From positions 186,001 to 250,000 of the forward strand of contig NZ_LT891958.1 of the NCBI RefSeq assembly GCF_900186465.1: a DNA stretch of 64,000 nt. Reading direction: 5' to 3'. The translations under genes were made by a program, and so were the position numbers. The notes under the pieces were generated by a model. That model had not been told where the DNA came from. It worked only from the letters and a program-made list of their open reading frames with translations, and ran no database searches. How positions within the stretch are numbered: position 1 is the stretch's first letter; each line of letters opens with the position of its first letter. Below are positions 26,467 through 35,379 of the stretch, piece by piece. Source of the stretch: Centipeda felix. GTDB taxonomy: Bacteria; Bacillota; Negativicutes; Selenomonadales; Selenomonadaceae.

Positions 26467-26629
26467 TTTTCACCTACACTTTATATCATATTTTATAACA
26501 TAATTTTTCAATCACTATATCGTATATATTTCATATTTACTTAAGCATTTTATAGATATGTTTTACAACAATATATCAATCATATATTTTATAACCACTC
26601 ATATATAAACTAACCATGAGGTGATATAT
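26467..26629. other. AT-rich divergent intergenic region
   Basis: These 163 bp are almost entirely A and T with many TATATA-containing near-palindromes and separate the flgE pair (minus) from the small RHH gene (plus). They must hold both promoters, but several -10-like hexamers overlap and none is clearly best. The repeated CATATAT units are plausible operators for the RHH protein. Confidence 0.4.
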
Positions 26630-26824
26630 ATGACCACAAAACTAGTAATCACAAAGAAAAAACGCGGAGAGGATGGGCATAAAACCCTATCCATCCGCGT
26701 ACGGGAAGATATTATTGACCGTCTGGACGACCTCGCTGGTCAGACGGGGCGCTCACGCAACGAATTGATCGGACTATTGCTCAATTTCGCGCTGAACAAC
26801 AGTGAAGTCGTCGCTGAGCGGTAA
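26630..26824 (+). CDS. Small ribbon-helix-helix (CopG/Arc-like) DNA-binding protein
   Basis: The 64-residue protein has a basic N terminus, a beta strand HKTLSIRVREDIIDRLDDLA and the helix pair GQTGRSRNELIGLLLNFALNN, the form of an Arc/CopG repressor. Small RHH proteins usually control their own operon or act as antitoxins. No intact toxin gene follows. I start at 26630 because GAGGTG lies seven bases upstream; GTG 26621 overlaps that site. A remnant of another gene and a terminator come next. Confidence 0.75.
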   Translation: MTTKLVITKKKRGEDGHKTLSIRVREDIIDRLDDLAGQTGRSRNELIGLLLNFALNNSEVVAER

Positions 26825-26858
26825 GTAATCGCTGATAGATTCAACCTGTTTTTCACAT

Positions 26859-26981
26859 CGAAATCTTGCTCTGACGGCAAGAGCGGAGGGGATTCGTCTG
26901 AATCAGTTGGCTGCCGCGCTAATTGCCGGTGGGCTCAAAAACGTTACGAATACATACGAAAAGAGCCATGATACGGCATAA
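26859..26981 (+). pseudogene. Remnant resembling a HicB-type antitoxin C terminus
   Basis: A 40-codon open stretch without a start codon reads RNLALTARAEGIRLNQLAAA then LIAGGLKNVT and ends in TAA inside the following terminator. The pattern 'ARAEGxxLNQLxAxLI' is that of the C-terminal RHH helices of HicB-like antitoxins. In-frame stops lie upstream. I read it as a decayed gene end; chance is possible for so short a piece. Confidence 0.45.
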
Positions 26982-27002
26982 TTTCCGTATCACGGCTCTT
27001 TT
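26959..27002 (+). terminator. Terminator after the RHH gene and remnant
   Basis: AAAAGAGCCATGATACGG (26959-26976) pairs with CCGTATCACGGCTCTTTT (26985-27002) with one A-C mismatch in an 18-bp stem. A and T ends on both sides suit either direction. Confidence 0.9.
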
Positions 27003-27041
27003 CGTTCCATGACAAATCATTCTATATCACTTCTGCAGCAA

Positions 27042-27122
27042 CACCGTCAGTGAAACAGAATCATAATCGCACCGCCGATGGTCGGCAGGGCAACAATCCA
27101 AAAGCGCAAAACAGGCAGCGGC
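27042..27122 (-). repeat. 81-bp direct repeat, copy within the intact TSUP gene
   Basis: This is the intact-gene copy of the segment duplicated at 24392-24472, with one difference in 81 bases. It spans the last codons, the stop and five bases beyond. Confidence 0.92.
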
Positions 27123-27805
27123 GCGAGGTGCGTCAGCTTTGCCCCGGCGTACGAGCCGAGCGAGAGCGCGACGAGCGTCTGGATGAACAGCCACGGCTCC
27201 AGCTGTCCATAGAGGAGATAGCCGATGCCGCCGCTGATCGAGATGGGCACGATGATCATCATCGTTGTTCCGATGGCCTGCAGGAGCGGCACACCGAACA
27301 CTACCATGAGGGCGATCTGTATATAGGCCGCAGAGCCGATGCCGAACGCGCCAGAGAGGACGCCGCAGAGAAAGCCGATGGGCAGTCCATAGAGATAGAG
27401 CCGCCGCCCCGTCAAGAGCTCCTCACGTACGTGGATATGCGCCGAGAGCCACACGGCACGGTAAATGCGCAGATAGAGGAGGAAGGCGCTCGACAGGAGC
27501 ATGACGCCCGTAAAGAGGCTGAGATTTGGTGCCTCCATGTGGTTGGAAATCACCGCACCGAGGAGCGCCCCGAGAAGGCCGCCCGCGCCAAGTACCGCCC
27601 CTGTCAGGGGCACGACTTCACGCTCGCGGTAGTGACTGACTGCCCCCGACAGTGTCGTAAATGCCATAGATCCGAGGGCGACGGCAAGCGCCTGATGGAT
27701 GGGCACGCCGAATCCGACGACGAGCAAAGTGATGATCACGCCGCTGCCGCCCGCCCCGACAAAACCGATAATTCCGCCCATGAGAAGCATCGATAAGAAG
27801 AGCAT
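27047..27805 (-). CDS. TSUP (TauE/SafE) family membrane transporter
   Basis: The 252-residue protein has about eight hydrophobic segments in two repeated halves, each with the glycine-rich start typical of the family: GIIGFVGAGGSGVIITLL and GLPIGFLCGVLSGAFGIGSA. TSUP proteins export or import small sulfur-containing anions such as sulfite, sulfoacetate or taurine; the substrate here is unknown. No sulfur genes are adjacent except the rhodanese lipoprotein 4 kb away. The 3' end is duplicated upstream of hicAB. Confidence 0.87.
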   Translation of the reverse strand: MLFLSMLLMGGIIGFVGAGGSGVIITLLVVGFGVPIHQALAVALGSMAFTTLSGAVSHYREREVVPLTGAVLGAGGLLGALLGAVISNHMEAPNLSLFTGVMLLSSAFLLYLRIYRAVWLSAHIHVREELLTGRRLYLYGLPIGFLCGVLSGAFGIGSAAYIQIALMVVFGVPLLQAIGTTMMIIVPISISGGIGYLLYGQLEPWLFIQTLVALSLGSYAGAKLTHLAPLPVLRFWIVALPTIGGAIMILFH

Positions 27806-27841
27806 ACCTGCCCCGCCCCCATTTTTTCATTACGATAGAAA

Positions 27842-27868
27842 ACAAAAAAGGAGCCGTAAACGGCTCCT
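27842..27868 (-). terminator. Terminator of the tRNA-Glu pair
   Basis: On the minus strand AGGAGCCG (27868-27861) pairs with CGGCTCCT (27856-27849) across TTTA and is followed by a T-run. It comes 12 bp after the second tRNA gene. Confidence 0.9.
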
Positions 27869-27879
27869 ATCCATTCCGA

Positions 27880-27954
27880 TGGTGACGCCTATGGGATTCG
27901 AACCCATGAACCCGCCGTGAGAGGGCGGTGTCTTAACCACTTGACGAAGGCGCC
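27880..27954 (-). tRNA. tRNA-Glu (anticodon CTC), second of a tandem pair
   Basis: The minus strand folds as a cloverleaf: acceptor GGCGCCT/AGGCGTC, anticodon stem CCGCC/GGCGG around loop CTCTCAC (anticodon CTC), T arm GTTCGAATCCC and encoded CCA. The sequence matches the tRNA-Glu pattern and is identical to the copy at 27960-28034; only 5 bp lie between them. Confidence 0.95.
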
Positions 27955-27959
27955 GAATT

Positions 27960-28034
27960 TGGTGACGCCTATGGGATTCGAACCCATGAACCCGCCGTGA
28001 GAGGGCGGTGTCTTAACCACTTGACGAAGGCGCC
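27960..28034 (-). tRNA. tRNA-Glu (anticodon CTC), first of a tandem pair
   Basis: Identical 75-nt gene including an encoded CCA, transcribed first. Loop CTCTCAC gives anticodon CTC, reading GAG codons. No promoter was assigned; the truncated transporter fragment lies about 65 bp upstream. Confidence 0.95.
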
Positions 28035-28099
28035 ACATATGTCAACGGAAGTTACTATATCATAGGGGGGGAGAAAAATCAAGGAAATTTTTTGAATCA

Positions 28100-28235
28100 C
28101 TTTTTTGGGCGTACAGCCAAAGCCAAAGATGAGTACGGCAAGGGAGACACCGCTCGACATGCCGAGAAAGATGCCGCCAACGCGTGCACCGACGAGAAGC
28201 ATCCCCAACACAACAATGAGTTCAAGCCAAAACAT
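28100..28235 (-). pseudogene. 5' fragment of a Dcu-type C4-dicarboxylate transporter gene
   Basis: The frame starts MFWLELIVVLGMLLVGARVG and continues GIFLGMSSGVSLAVLIFGFG, which is like the first two helices of anaerobic C4-dicarboxylate transporters DcuA/DcuB (about 440 residues). After about 45 codons the similarity stops and the frame runs into the upstream flank of the tRNA genes. The rest of the transporter is missing, so this is a truncated gene. An AGGATG sequence before the ATG is a plausible ribosome site. Confidence 0.65.
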
Positions 28236-28267
28236 ACATTACATCCTCATATCTCAGTTTCTCAAAA

Positions 28268-28297
28268 GTGAACCCCCCACGCCTGCATCGTGGGGGG
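28268..28297 (-). terminator. Terminator after the SAF-domain oxidoreductase gene
   Basis: CCCCCCACG (28273-28281) pairs with CGTGGGGGG (28289-28297) across CCTGCAT. On the minus strand the stem is followed by TTCACTTTT, ending the oxidoreductase transcript 30 bp after its stop. Confidence 0.85.
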
Positions 28298-28327
28298 CAT
28301 TGTATTTTAGGAAGCTCAGCAATTCCT

Positions 28328-29650
28328 TTACTTCAGCGCGTACCCGTTGCCATACATCTTGTCCTGTTCTTTACGCACCTGATAGAGCTGCGTGGACGTA
28401 TCGAGGTCGACCATGTCGAGTGTGAGGAGTGTGCCCTTTTTGACATCGCATTTCATGCGTGCGTTTTTGTTGACGAGGGGGTAGACGACGTAGCCGTTTC
28501 GGTACGTCTCCTCGGCTGTCGCAATCGAGGCGTAGGTCGTGTAGCCGCCGATGCCATCAAGGCTTTCCCCCGCCTTCAGGTCGCGCTTGGCGACGGTGAT
28601 GCACTCGCTGACCGGGCCGTCAAGCGGGATGATGGTCGGTTCGCCGTCGATGACGATTTTCGCCACGCTGAGCGGCGTCTCGAGGTTGCAGAGATGATAG
28701 GGACGATAGAGGGTCCAGAGGGGGCCATGCCCCATCTGGAGATAGTCCATCACGTAGGCAGCATCCTCATTCGGACATGCGACGGTGACAAAGACGCCGG
28801 GCGCAATGCCATTGACATACTCCACGACGCCGTGCCGATTCAGGATACCGCCATCCTTCTTGAGCTTAAAGAGTTCGTTGAGATCGGCGCAGCAATGCTG
28901 CGGCGAGCCCGCGGGACCGTGAGCACCGATCACGTCGGGGACAAAGCCTGTGGCGTTCGACATCGCCGTCATCTCGACCATGGTCTTCGTGCCGTCCTTG
29001 AACGAGGTGAGCATGCGCGGGTTCATCTTGCGGCGGACTGCTTCCTCGTACACGGTATCGGGATTGCAGTCATAGTCGATCTTGTTGTTCTTGCCCTTGC
29101 CAATGACCTTGACATCCAGCCCCATCGCACACGCAAAGGAGTAGAGCTCCATGACCGCACCCGGCTCGTCGCCTGCCGAGCCGGTATAGATGACGCCGTT
29201 CTTGTCGCCGAGCTTCTTGAGATAGCTGCCGATGACCACATCGGTCTCAACGTCCATCATGACGACGTGCTTTTTGTTGTTCAGTGCGTCGATCGCGATC
29301 CGCACGCCGACTTCGGGCACGCCTGTCACATCAATGGCGACCTCGACGAGGTTCGCGTGCGAGATAAATGTGTCGTTCTCTGTCGCAACGTACTTGCCCT
29401 GCTCCATGTAGCGATTTGCCTCATCGATGGTCTTTGCGACGGCGATATCCTCGTCACGGACACCCGCGGTATGAAAGGCCTTGATGACCTTATCCAGTGT
29501 ATGATCGGCAACAATGGCAGGCATAATGCCCTTCATGAGCACCATCTGCGAAACCAGTCCGCGCCCCATCTGCCCCACACCCACGATGCCTGTGCGGATG
29601 ATCTTGCCCTCTGCCTCGCGTTTCGCGAGTTTCTTATCTATATTCAGCAT
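28328..29650 (-). CDS. NAD(P)-binding oxidoreductase with C-terminal SAF domain (homoserine dehydrogenase-like)
   Basis: The 440-residue protein has an N-terminal Rossmann fold, IIRTGIVGVGQMGRGLVSQM (about residues 17-36), then a homoserine-dehydrogenase-like part with EVAIDVTGVPEVG, HVVMMDVETDVVIG and YTGSAGDEPGAVMELY. A C-terminal SAF domain (about 345-425) has KRDLKAGESLDGIGGY and the lid-like LVNKNARMKCDVKKGTLLTL. Such proteins act in sugar or polyol catabolism in other bacteria, but I cannot assign the substrate. I start at 29650 (MLNIDKKLAK), which has AAAAGGAG upstream; earlier codons are intergenic. It has its own promoter and terminator. Confidence 0.8.
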   Translation of the reverse strand: MLNIDKKLAKREAEGKIIRTGIVGVGQMGRGLVSQMVLMKGIMPAIVADHTLDKVIKAFHTAGVRDEDIAVAKTIDEANRYMEQGKYVATENDTFISHANLVEVAIDVTGVPEVGVRIAIDALNNKKHVVMMDVETDVVIGSYLKKLGDKNGVIYTGSAGDEPGAVMELYSFACAMGLDVKVIGKGKNNKIDYDCNPDTVYEEAVRRKMNPRMLTSFKDGTKTMVEMTAMSNATGFVPDVIGAHGPAGSPQHCCADLNELFKLKKDGGILNRHGVVEYVNGIAPGVFVTVACPNEDAAYVMDYLQMGHGPLWTLYRPYHLCNLETPLSVAKIVIDGEPTIIPLDGPVSECITVAKRDLKAGESLDGIGGYTTYASIATAEETYRNGYVVYPLVNKNARMKCDVKKGTLLTLDMVDLDTSTQLYQVRKEQDKMYGNGYALK

Positions 29651-29704
29651 GCGAAACTCCTTTTGCTCCTCTGTCGATGGAGCTCTATTATCTTCATGCT
29701 CTGT

Positions 29705-29733
29705 AGTATAGCACTGTATCTGTATTTTAACAA
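29705..29733 (-). promoter_or_regulatory. Promoter of the SAF-domain oxidoreductase gene
   Basis: On the minus strand TTGTTA (29733-29728) and TATACT (29710-29705) are spaced by 17 bp, giving a leader of about 45 nt before the ATG at 29650. Confidence 0.78.
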
Positions 29734-29757
29734 TCCGTCGATATAGATTGTAAAACA

Positions 29758-29795
29758 AAAAGAAGCATGCTCCACTGATAGGAAACATGCTTCTT
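29758..29795 (-). terminator. Terminator of groESL
   Basis: On the minus strand GAAGCATG (29793-29786) pairs with CATGCTTC (29769-29762) and is followed by TTTTTGTTTT. It lies 35 bp after the groEL stop. Confidence 0.85.
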
Positions 29796-29828
29796 CGCTA
29801 TTTCACGATATGATCGAGGGCAACTGCC

Positions 29829-31457
<1,629 letters not shown>

Positions 31458-31487
31458 TTATATTGCCTCCACGTTTCGTCTATCTAA

Positions 31488-31647
31488 GGTAACACTGATA
31501 AAATGAGGTCTGCCAAATTGGCGTAGATTTTTTGTCCGAACAAGGTGGAAAACCAGACGCAGAGTGGGGCTCTGTGGAGGATTTTCCGCCGAAGTACGGG
31601 CGAAAAAGATGCGTCAAGATGGTAGTGCCGAATTTATCAGTACTTCC
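31488..31647 (+). repeat. Interspersed 160-bp element, copy 2, inside the groES-groEL gap
   Basis: Same orientation as copy 1, with ends GGTAACACTGATAAA and TTTATCAGTACTTCC forming imperfect terminal inverted repeats. The centre has a hairpin CAGAG/CTCTG where copy 3 has CATAGC/GCTATG. It starts four bases beyond the groES stop and ends 30 bp before the groEL start, so it is transcribed as part of the groESL mRNA, in antisense to its own orientation. Confidence 0.88.
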
Positions 31648-31651
31648 CTAA

Positions 31652-31933
31652 TTACAGGATTGCCAGAATGTCGCTCTCGCGAACAATGAGGTAGTCCTTG
31701 TCGTCAACCTTGATCTCAGAGCCCGAGTACTTCGAGAAAACGACGCTGTCGCCTTCCTTGACCTCAAGGCCTGCACGCTGTCCGTTCTCGAGGAGCTTGC
31801 CCGTACCGACCGCAACGACCTTGCCCTTCTGCGGCTTTTCCTTTGCCGTATCGGGGAGCACAATGCCGCTCGCCGTCGTGACATCGCTCTCTGCGACTTC
31901 AATGACAACACGTTCGCCCAATGGCTTAATCAT
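31652..31933 (-). CDS. groES: 10-kDa co-chaperonin GroES
   Basis: The 93-residue lid of the chaperonin. It starts [20 protein letters not shown] and shows the mobile-loop region [17 protein letters not shown], the GxV core KVVAVGTG and the C-terminal [18 protein letters not shown]. Length and sequence are normal. It leads the groESL operon behind a CIRCE operator and a consensus-like promoter. Confidence 0.98.
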   Translation of the reverse strand: MIKPLGERVVIEVAESDVTTASGIVLPDTAKEKPQKGKVVAVGTGKLLENGQRAGLEVKEGDSVVFSKYSGSEIKVDDKDYLIVRESDILAIL

Positions 31934-31973
31934 GGTATCTTCCTCCTAGTTTATCCCAAATCTTTTTGTCGTG

Positions 31974-32000
31974 TTAGCACTCTCATTGACTGAGTGCTAA
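31974..32000. promoter_or_regulatory. CIRCE operator (HrcA binding site)
   Basis: TTAGCACTC (31974-31982), nine bases, then GAGTGCTAA (31992-32000): a perfect CIRCE inverted repeat. It lies between the groES promoter and start codon, so HrcA should repress groESL until heat or misfolded protein titrates GroEL. Confidence 0.97.
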
Positions 32001-32012
32001 CTTACGTTGTCT

Positions 32013-32041
32013 ATAGTAAATGTTTTTAGTCAAAAAGTCAA
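32013..32041 (-). promoter_or_regulatory. Promoter of groESL
   Basis: On the minus strand TTGACT (32041-32036) and TACTAT (32018-32013) are spaced by 17 bp, directly upstream of the CIRCE site. Confidence 0.85.
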
Positions 32042-32075
32042 TAGGTATTTTGTAAAAAAGTCAAAAAAACAACAA

Positions 32076-32093
32076 AGAGCCATAAAAGGCTCT
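32076..32093 (-). terminator. Terminator after the chemoreceptor gene
   Basis: On the minus strand AGAGCC (32093-32088) pairs with GGCTCT (32081-32076), with a T-rich tail (TTGTTGTTTTTTT). It separates the MCP unit from groESL. Confidence 0.75.
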
Positions 32094-32188
32094 CTGCATA
32101 ATATGTAAATTTTTCGTGCGAATGGGCGATGCCTCTAAGCGAACCCTAGTGGAACAAACGAGAAAAGTGTGCGGTATGCCCAGCAGCA

Positions 32189-33913
32189 TTACTCCTTGAA
32201 CGCCGCCACGAGGTTCTTGAGGCGCGCCGTCCCTTCCTTGAAGGTCTGGATCTTTGCAAGGATATTCTCGTACTCTGCCGCCATGGAGACGACTCTCTCC
32301 GCGATGCGCGTGTTGCCCTCCGCACCCTCGTGTGTCGCGTTGCGAATCCCCTCCATCGCCGCATTCATCTCGCTGACGGAGCCCAGCAGTTCCTGTGACC
32401 GCGACGTTGTCGCCTCTGCAGTTTTGCGGAAGAACTCCGCATCTGCCTTGTACTGCACTGCTGTTTTGTCCATCAGGTCATAATCGCCGCGGATGTTTTC
32501 ATCAATGAAGGTGAGCAGCCTATGCGTACCGTCGGAGAGAGCCTGCACCGAGCCCGTAACCTGCCCCGTGAGGCCCTTGATCTTCTCTGCCGTTCCGCGC
32601 GACTGCTCGGCGAGCTTTCCGACCTCGCCCGCGACCACGGCAAAGCCGCGTCCCTGCTCACCTGCACGCGCTGCCTCGATGCTTGCGTTCAGAGCGAGGA
32701 GGTTCGTCTGTTCGGCGATCTCGGAGATCTCCAGCGTGAGCTGTCCGATCTGGTCGACGACCTTCGAGGACTCGATCGCCTCTGCCACAGAGTCCTTCGT
32801 CGAGCCGTAGATCTGACGCGTATTGAGACGCGACTGCTCCATCGTCGTCTGGAGATCGGCGGCACGCTGTGCAACCTCGCGCGTATACTCCTCGCTCTCG
32901 CGTGCTGCGTCCGCTGCCCCCTTGATCCCATCGTTCAGCTCCCCGCTGAGATGCTGGACACTGGATGTAGATGCTGCTGTCTCCTCCATGCCTGCGGACA
33001 TCTCCTCGGTCACGGCAGACATGTCCTGCGTGTCATTGTTGAGCCCGTGCAGCATTTCCTCAAGCTCCGCGACCATCGCATCGGTCTGCTCTGCCTCCTC
33101 GTGCACCTGCTTCATAAAGCCCTGCATCTTGCCGAGTGCCTTGACCACCGTACCGATTTCATCCGCACGGTCAGAGAGTTCGCGCGGGATCTCACGCGAG
33201 AGGTCGCCGGACGCGACGGCACTCAGATGTCCGATGGAGGAAGCGAGCGGATCGGAGATGTTATCTGCAATACGGCGCGACACAAGAACACCAAAGGCCA
33301 CCGCAATGACGATGATGATGGCAAAGCTATAGACTGTACGGTCATAGCGCGCATTGTTCGCCTCAAAGAGCTGCTTTCCCTGGAACACGTTATCGGGTGT
33401 GAGCACCGCCATATTGCTTGAGATGACGGTGAGCGAGGCGAGATTGTCAAAGATCGCGACGCGATCCTCGGGGGTCGTCCCCATATTGTTGACCGCGCCG
33501 ACCTTGTCCGCCGCGACGCTCAGATTCTTTTCCAGTTCGGCAATCGTCGCCTGTGCCCGCTCGCTCGTGTCGATCTTCTTGAGCTCCTCCATGTCGTGAT
33601 GGAGCGCGTTCAGATTACCGAGCACATCGTCCACGAGAATCTTGCGGTTGTCCGCTGTGATTCCCTCCTGTAAGATGTACGGCACATTGACGCTGATTTT
33701 CCGCAGACGCGTATTGGCATCGTTCAGATACTGTGTCGACATGAGATTATGGTGATACATATCGTCAAGCGACTGCTTTGCCTGATCGTTCGAGTAGATA
33801 CCGACGACGGCGACAACGAGGATGGCTGCCAAGAGGAATACGGACAGGATGAACACCTTTGTCCGCACGGCATAGTCCTTCATTGCCTCCGCAGAGATGA
33901 ACGGCAGATTCAT
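32189..33913 (-). CDS. Methyl-accepting chemotaxis protein
   Basis: A 574-residue transmembrane chemoreceptor. It has TM1 at about residues 18-42, a periplasmic four-helix-bundle type domain (about 43-190), TM2 (about 193-212), a HAMP domain and a long cytoplasmic signalling coil. The hairpin tip reads [20 protein letters not shown] followed by [20 protein letters not shown], the CheA/CheW contact site. It lies 13 bp after the gene for a sugar-binding lipoprotein, which suggests that it senses that protein's liganded form, as Trg does with ribose-binding protein. This pairing is an inference. It connects functionally with the flagellar genes elsewhere in the window. Confidence 0.93.
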   Translation of the reverse strand: MNLPFISAEAMKDYAVRTKVFILSVFLLAAILVVAVVGIYSNDQAKQSLDDMYHHNLMSTQYLNDANTRLRKISVNVPYILQEGITADNRKILVDDVLGNLNALHHDMEELKKIDTSERAQATIAELEKNLSVAADKVGAVNNMGTTPEDRVAIFDNLASLTVISSNMAVLTPDNVFQGKQLFEANNARYDRTVYSFAIIIVIAVAFGVLVSRRIADNISDPLASSIGHLSAVASGDLSREIPRELSDRADEIGTVVKALGKMQGFMKQVHEEAEQTDAMVAELEEMLHGLNNDTQDMSAVTEEMSAGMEETAASTSSVQHLSGELNDGIKGAADAARESEEYTREVAQRAADLQTTMEQSRLNTRQIYGSTKDSVAEAIESSKVVDQIGQLTLEISEIAEQTNLLALNASIEAARAGEQGRGFAVVAGEVGKLAEQSRGTAEKIKGLTGQVTGSVQALSDGTHRLLTFIDENIRGDYDLMDKTAVQYKADAEFFRKTAEATTSRSQELLGSVSEMNAAMEGIRNATHEGAEGNTRIAERVVSMAAEYENILAKIQTFKEGTARLKNLVAAFKE

Positions 33914-33926
33914 GGCACTCCCCTCC

Positions 33927-34847
33927 TCACTTCGCCTGCGCGAGATTGTCCGCAGTTATGGACGTAAACGGAATCGCAAGATCCCCACTCGGCGGATTCC
34001 CCTTGAGGAAGCCCTCTGCTAGTGTGAGTGCCCCCTCACCCTGCGCTTTTGCATCCTGCTTGACCGTCTGCGCCATCTCGCCCGCCTCGACAGCGGCAAG
34101 TCCCGCAGGGGTGGCATCGACCGCAGAGACAAGGCATCCACTGAGGCGGTTTGCCCCCTTGAGTGCGGCAATCGCACCGAGTGCCATCTCATCATTTCCT
34201 GCAACGACACCGTTGATCTCGGGGAACATATTCATCCAGAGCATCATGGTCTTCAAGGCCTCGGCCTTGCTCCATCCGGCATCCACGAACGAGAGCAGCT
34301 GAACGTCGGAACGCTTGTCCAGACACGCTGCCTTGAACCCCTCCCAACGGCCGACGGCACTGCTCTGCGTCTCATCGCCCTGCAAATACACGATCTTCGC
34401 GTTCGGCGGCAGATGCGCTGCCATGTACTCGCCCTGCATACGCCCTGCTTCCACATCGTCGGAATAGGCGCGGAGCACCTGTCCGCCCGCAACGCTGCGG
34501 TTGACTGTGATGACGGGAATGCCCGCATCGTTTGCCTTTTCAATGGTCTTAACGATGCTGGAACCATCGGCAGCAAGCAGGATGATCGCCCCCGCGCCGC
34601 TGCCAATCGCCTCGTTCAGCTGGTCGATCTGCATATTTCCGTCGTTCTTCGCGTCGAGGAATTCGACCTCAATGCCGTCCGCCTTTGCCTTTGCGGCAAA
34701 CGCGTCCTTGATCTGCGCGCAGAATCCGTCACTGTCATCGTAGTTTGCGTAGATGACCCGATCCGAACTCGCCCCCGGCAGCCCGCAGCCCGCCAGCGAA
34801 AGGCATGCAGCAGGCAGGAGCAGAAGCCCCCATGCCCTGAGATTCAT
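33927..34847 (-). CDS. Periplasmic sugar-binding lipoprotein (LacI/ribose-binding type)
   Basis: The 306-residue product has a lipoprotein signal ([20 protein letters not shown], lipobox LAGC at Cys21) and a type I periplasmic binding fold: [75 protein letters not shown] and [20 protein letters not shown]. These blocks match ribose/galactose-binding proteins. No ABC permease or ATPase gene is adjacent; the next gene is a chemoreceptor, so a sensory role is likely. The upstream ilvN is 30 bp away, so it may be co-transcribed with ilvBN. Confidence 0.87.
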   Translation of the reverse strand: MNLRAWGLLLLPAACLSLAGCGLPGASSDRVIYANYDDSDGFCAQIKDAFAAKAKADGIEVEFLDAKNDGNMQIDQLNEAIGSGAGAIILLAADGSSIVKTIEKANDAGIPVITVNRSVAGGQVLRAYSDDVEAGRMQGEYMAAHLPPNAKIVYLQGDETQSSAVGRWEGFKAACLDKRSDVQLLSFVDAGWSKAEALKTMMLWMNMFPEINGVVAGNDEMALGAIAALKGANRLSGCLVSAVDATPAGLAAVEAGEMAQTVKQDAKAQGEGALTLAEGFLKGNPPSGDLAIPFTSITADNLAQAK

Positions 34848-34877
34848 GTCAAAACACTCCTTCCCTACCGAAAAAAA

Positions 34878-35378
34878 CTACATCTGCTTGACGGGCACAG
34901 GTCCACGCGAGAGCGCAATCGCCCCCGTTCGTGCGATCTCGATGATGCCGTAGTCGGACAGCAGCTCCGAGAGGGCATCGATCTTCTTCGCGTCGCCCGT
35001 CAGCTCAATGACGACATTCTCCACGCCGACATCTACGATGCGCGCACGGAAAATGTTCACCACGTCGATGATCTCCGCACGGTTCTCCTTCGTTGCGTGC
35101 ACCTTGATGAGCACAAGTTCACGCGTGATCGACTCGAACTGCGTGAGGTTGACGATCTTCACCACGTCGATGAGCTTGGAGAGCTGCGTCACGACCTGCC
35201 GCAGTTCGTTCTCCGAAGCGACCGAGACAACGATATTGATGCGCGTGACCGAGGTTTCCTCTGTATAGCCGGCAGAGATGCTCTCGATGTTGAAGGCACG
35301 GCGGCTGATGAGCCCTGCGATATGGGTCAGGACGCCCGGTTTGTTGTCGACGAGGACGGCAAGCAAATATTTGTCCAT
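34878..35378 (-). CDS. ilvN: Acetolactate synthase small (regulatory) subunit
   Basis: The 166-residue regulatory subunit confers valine feedback inhibition on IlvB. It opens MDKYLLAVLVDNKPGVLTHI with the ACT-domain sequence AGLISRRAFNIESISAGYTE, and has the second half VNIFRARIVDVG with ELTGDAKKIDALSELL. The length fits the standard bacterial form. The start is one base after the ilvB stop codon, with the ribosome site in the ilvB end. Confidence 0.95.
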   Translation of the reverse strand: MDKYLLAVLVDNKPGVLTHIAGLISRRAFNIESISAGYTEETSVTRINIVVSVASENELRQVVTQLSKLIDVVKIVNLTQFESITRELVLIKVHATKENRAEIIDVVNIFRARIVDVGVENVVIELTGDAKKIDALSELLSDYGIIEIARTGAIALSRGPVPVKQM

Positions 35379-35379
35379 C

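Noticed and set aside
23000-29000. Prophage or insertion sequence in the accessory-looking stretch
   Set aside because: No integrase, transposase or phage structural gene is present in any frame.
28268-29746. Plus-strand frame of 492 codons opposite the SAF oxidoreductase
   Set aside because: The Rossmann fold and SAF domain lie on the minus strand, with a matching promoter and terminator.
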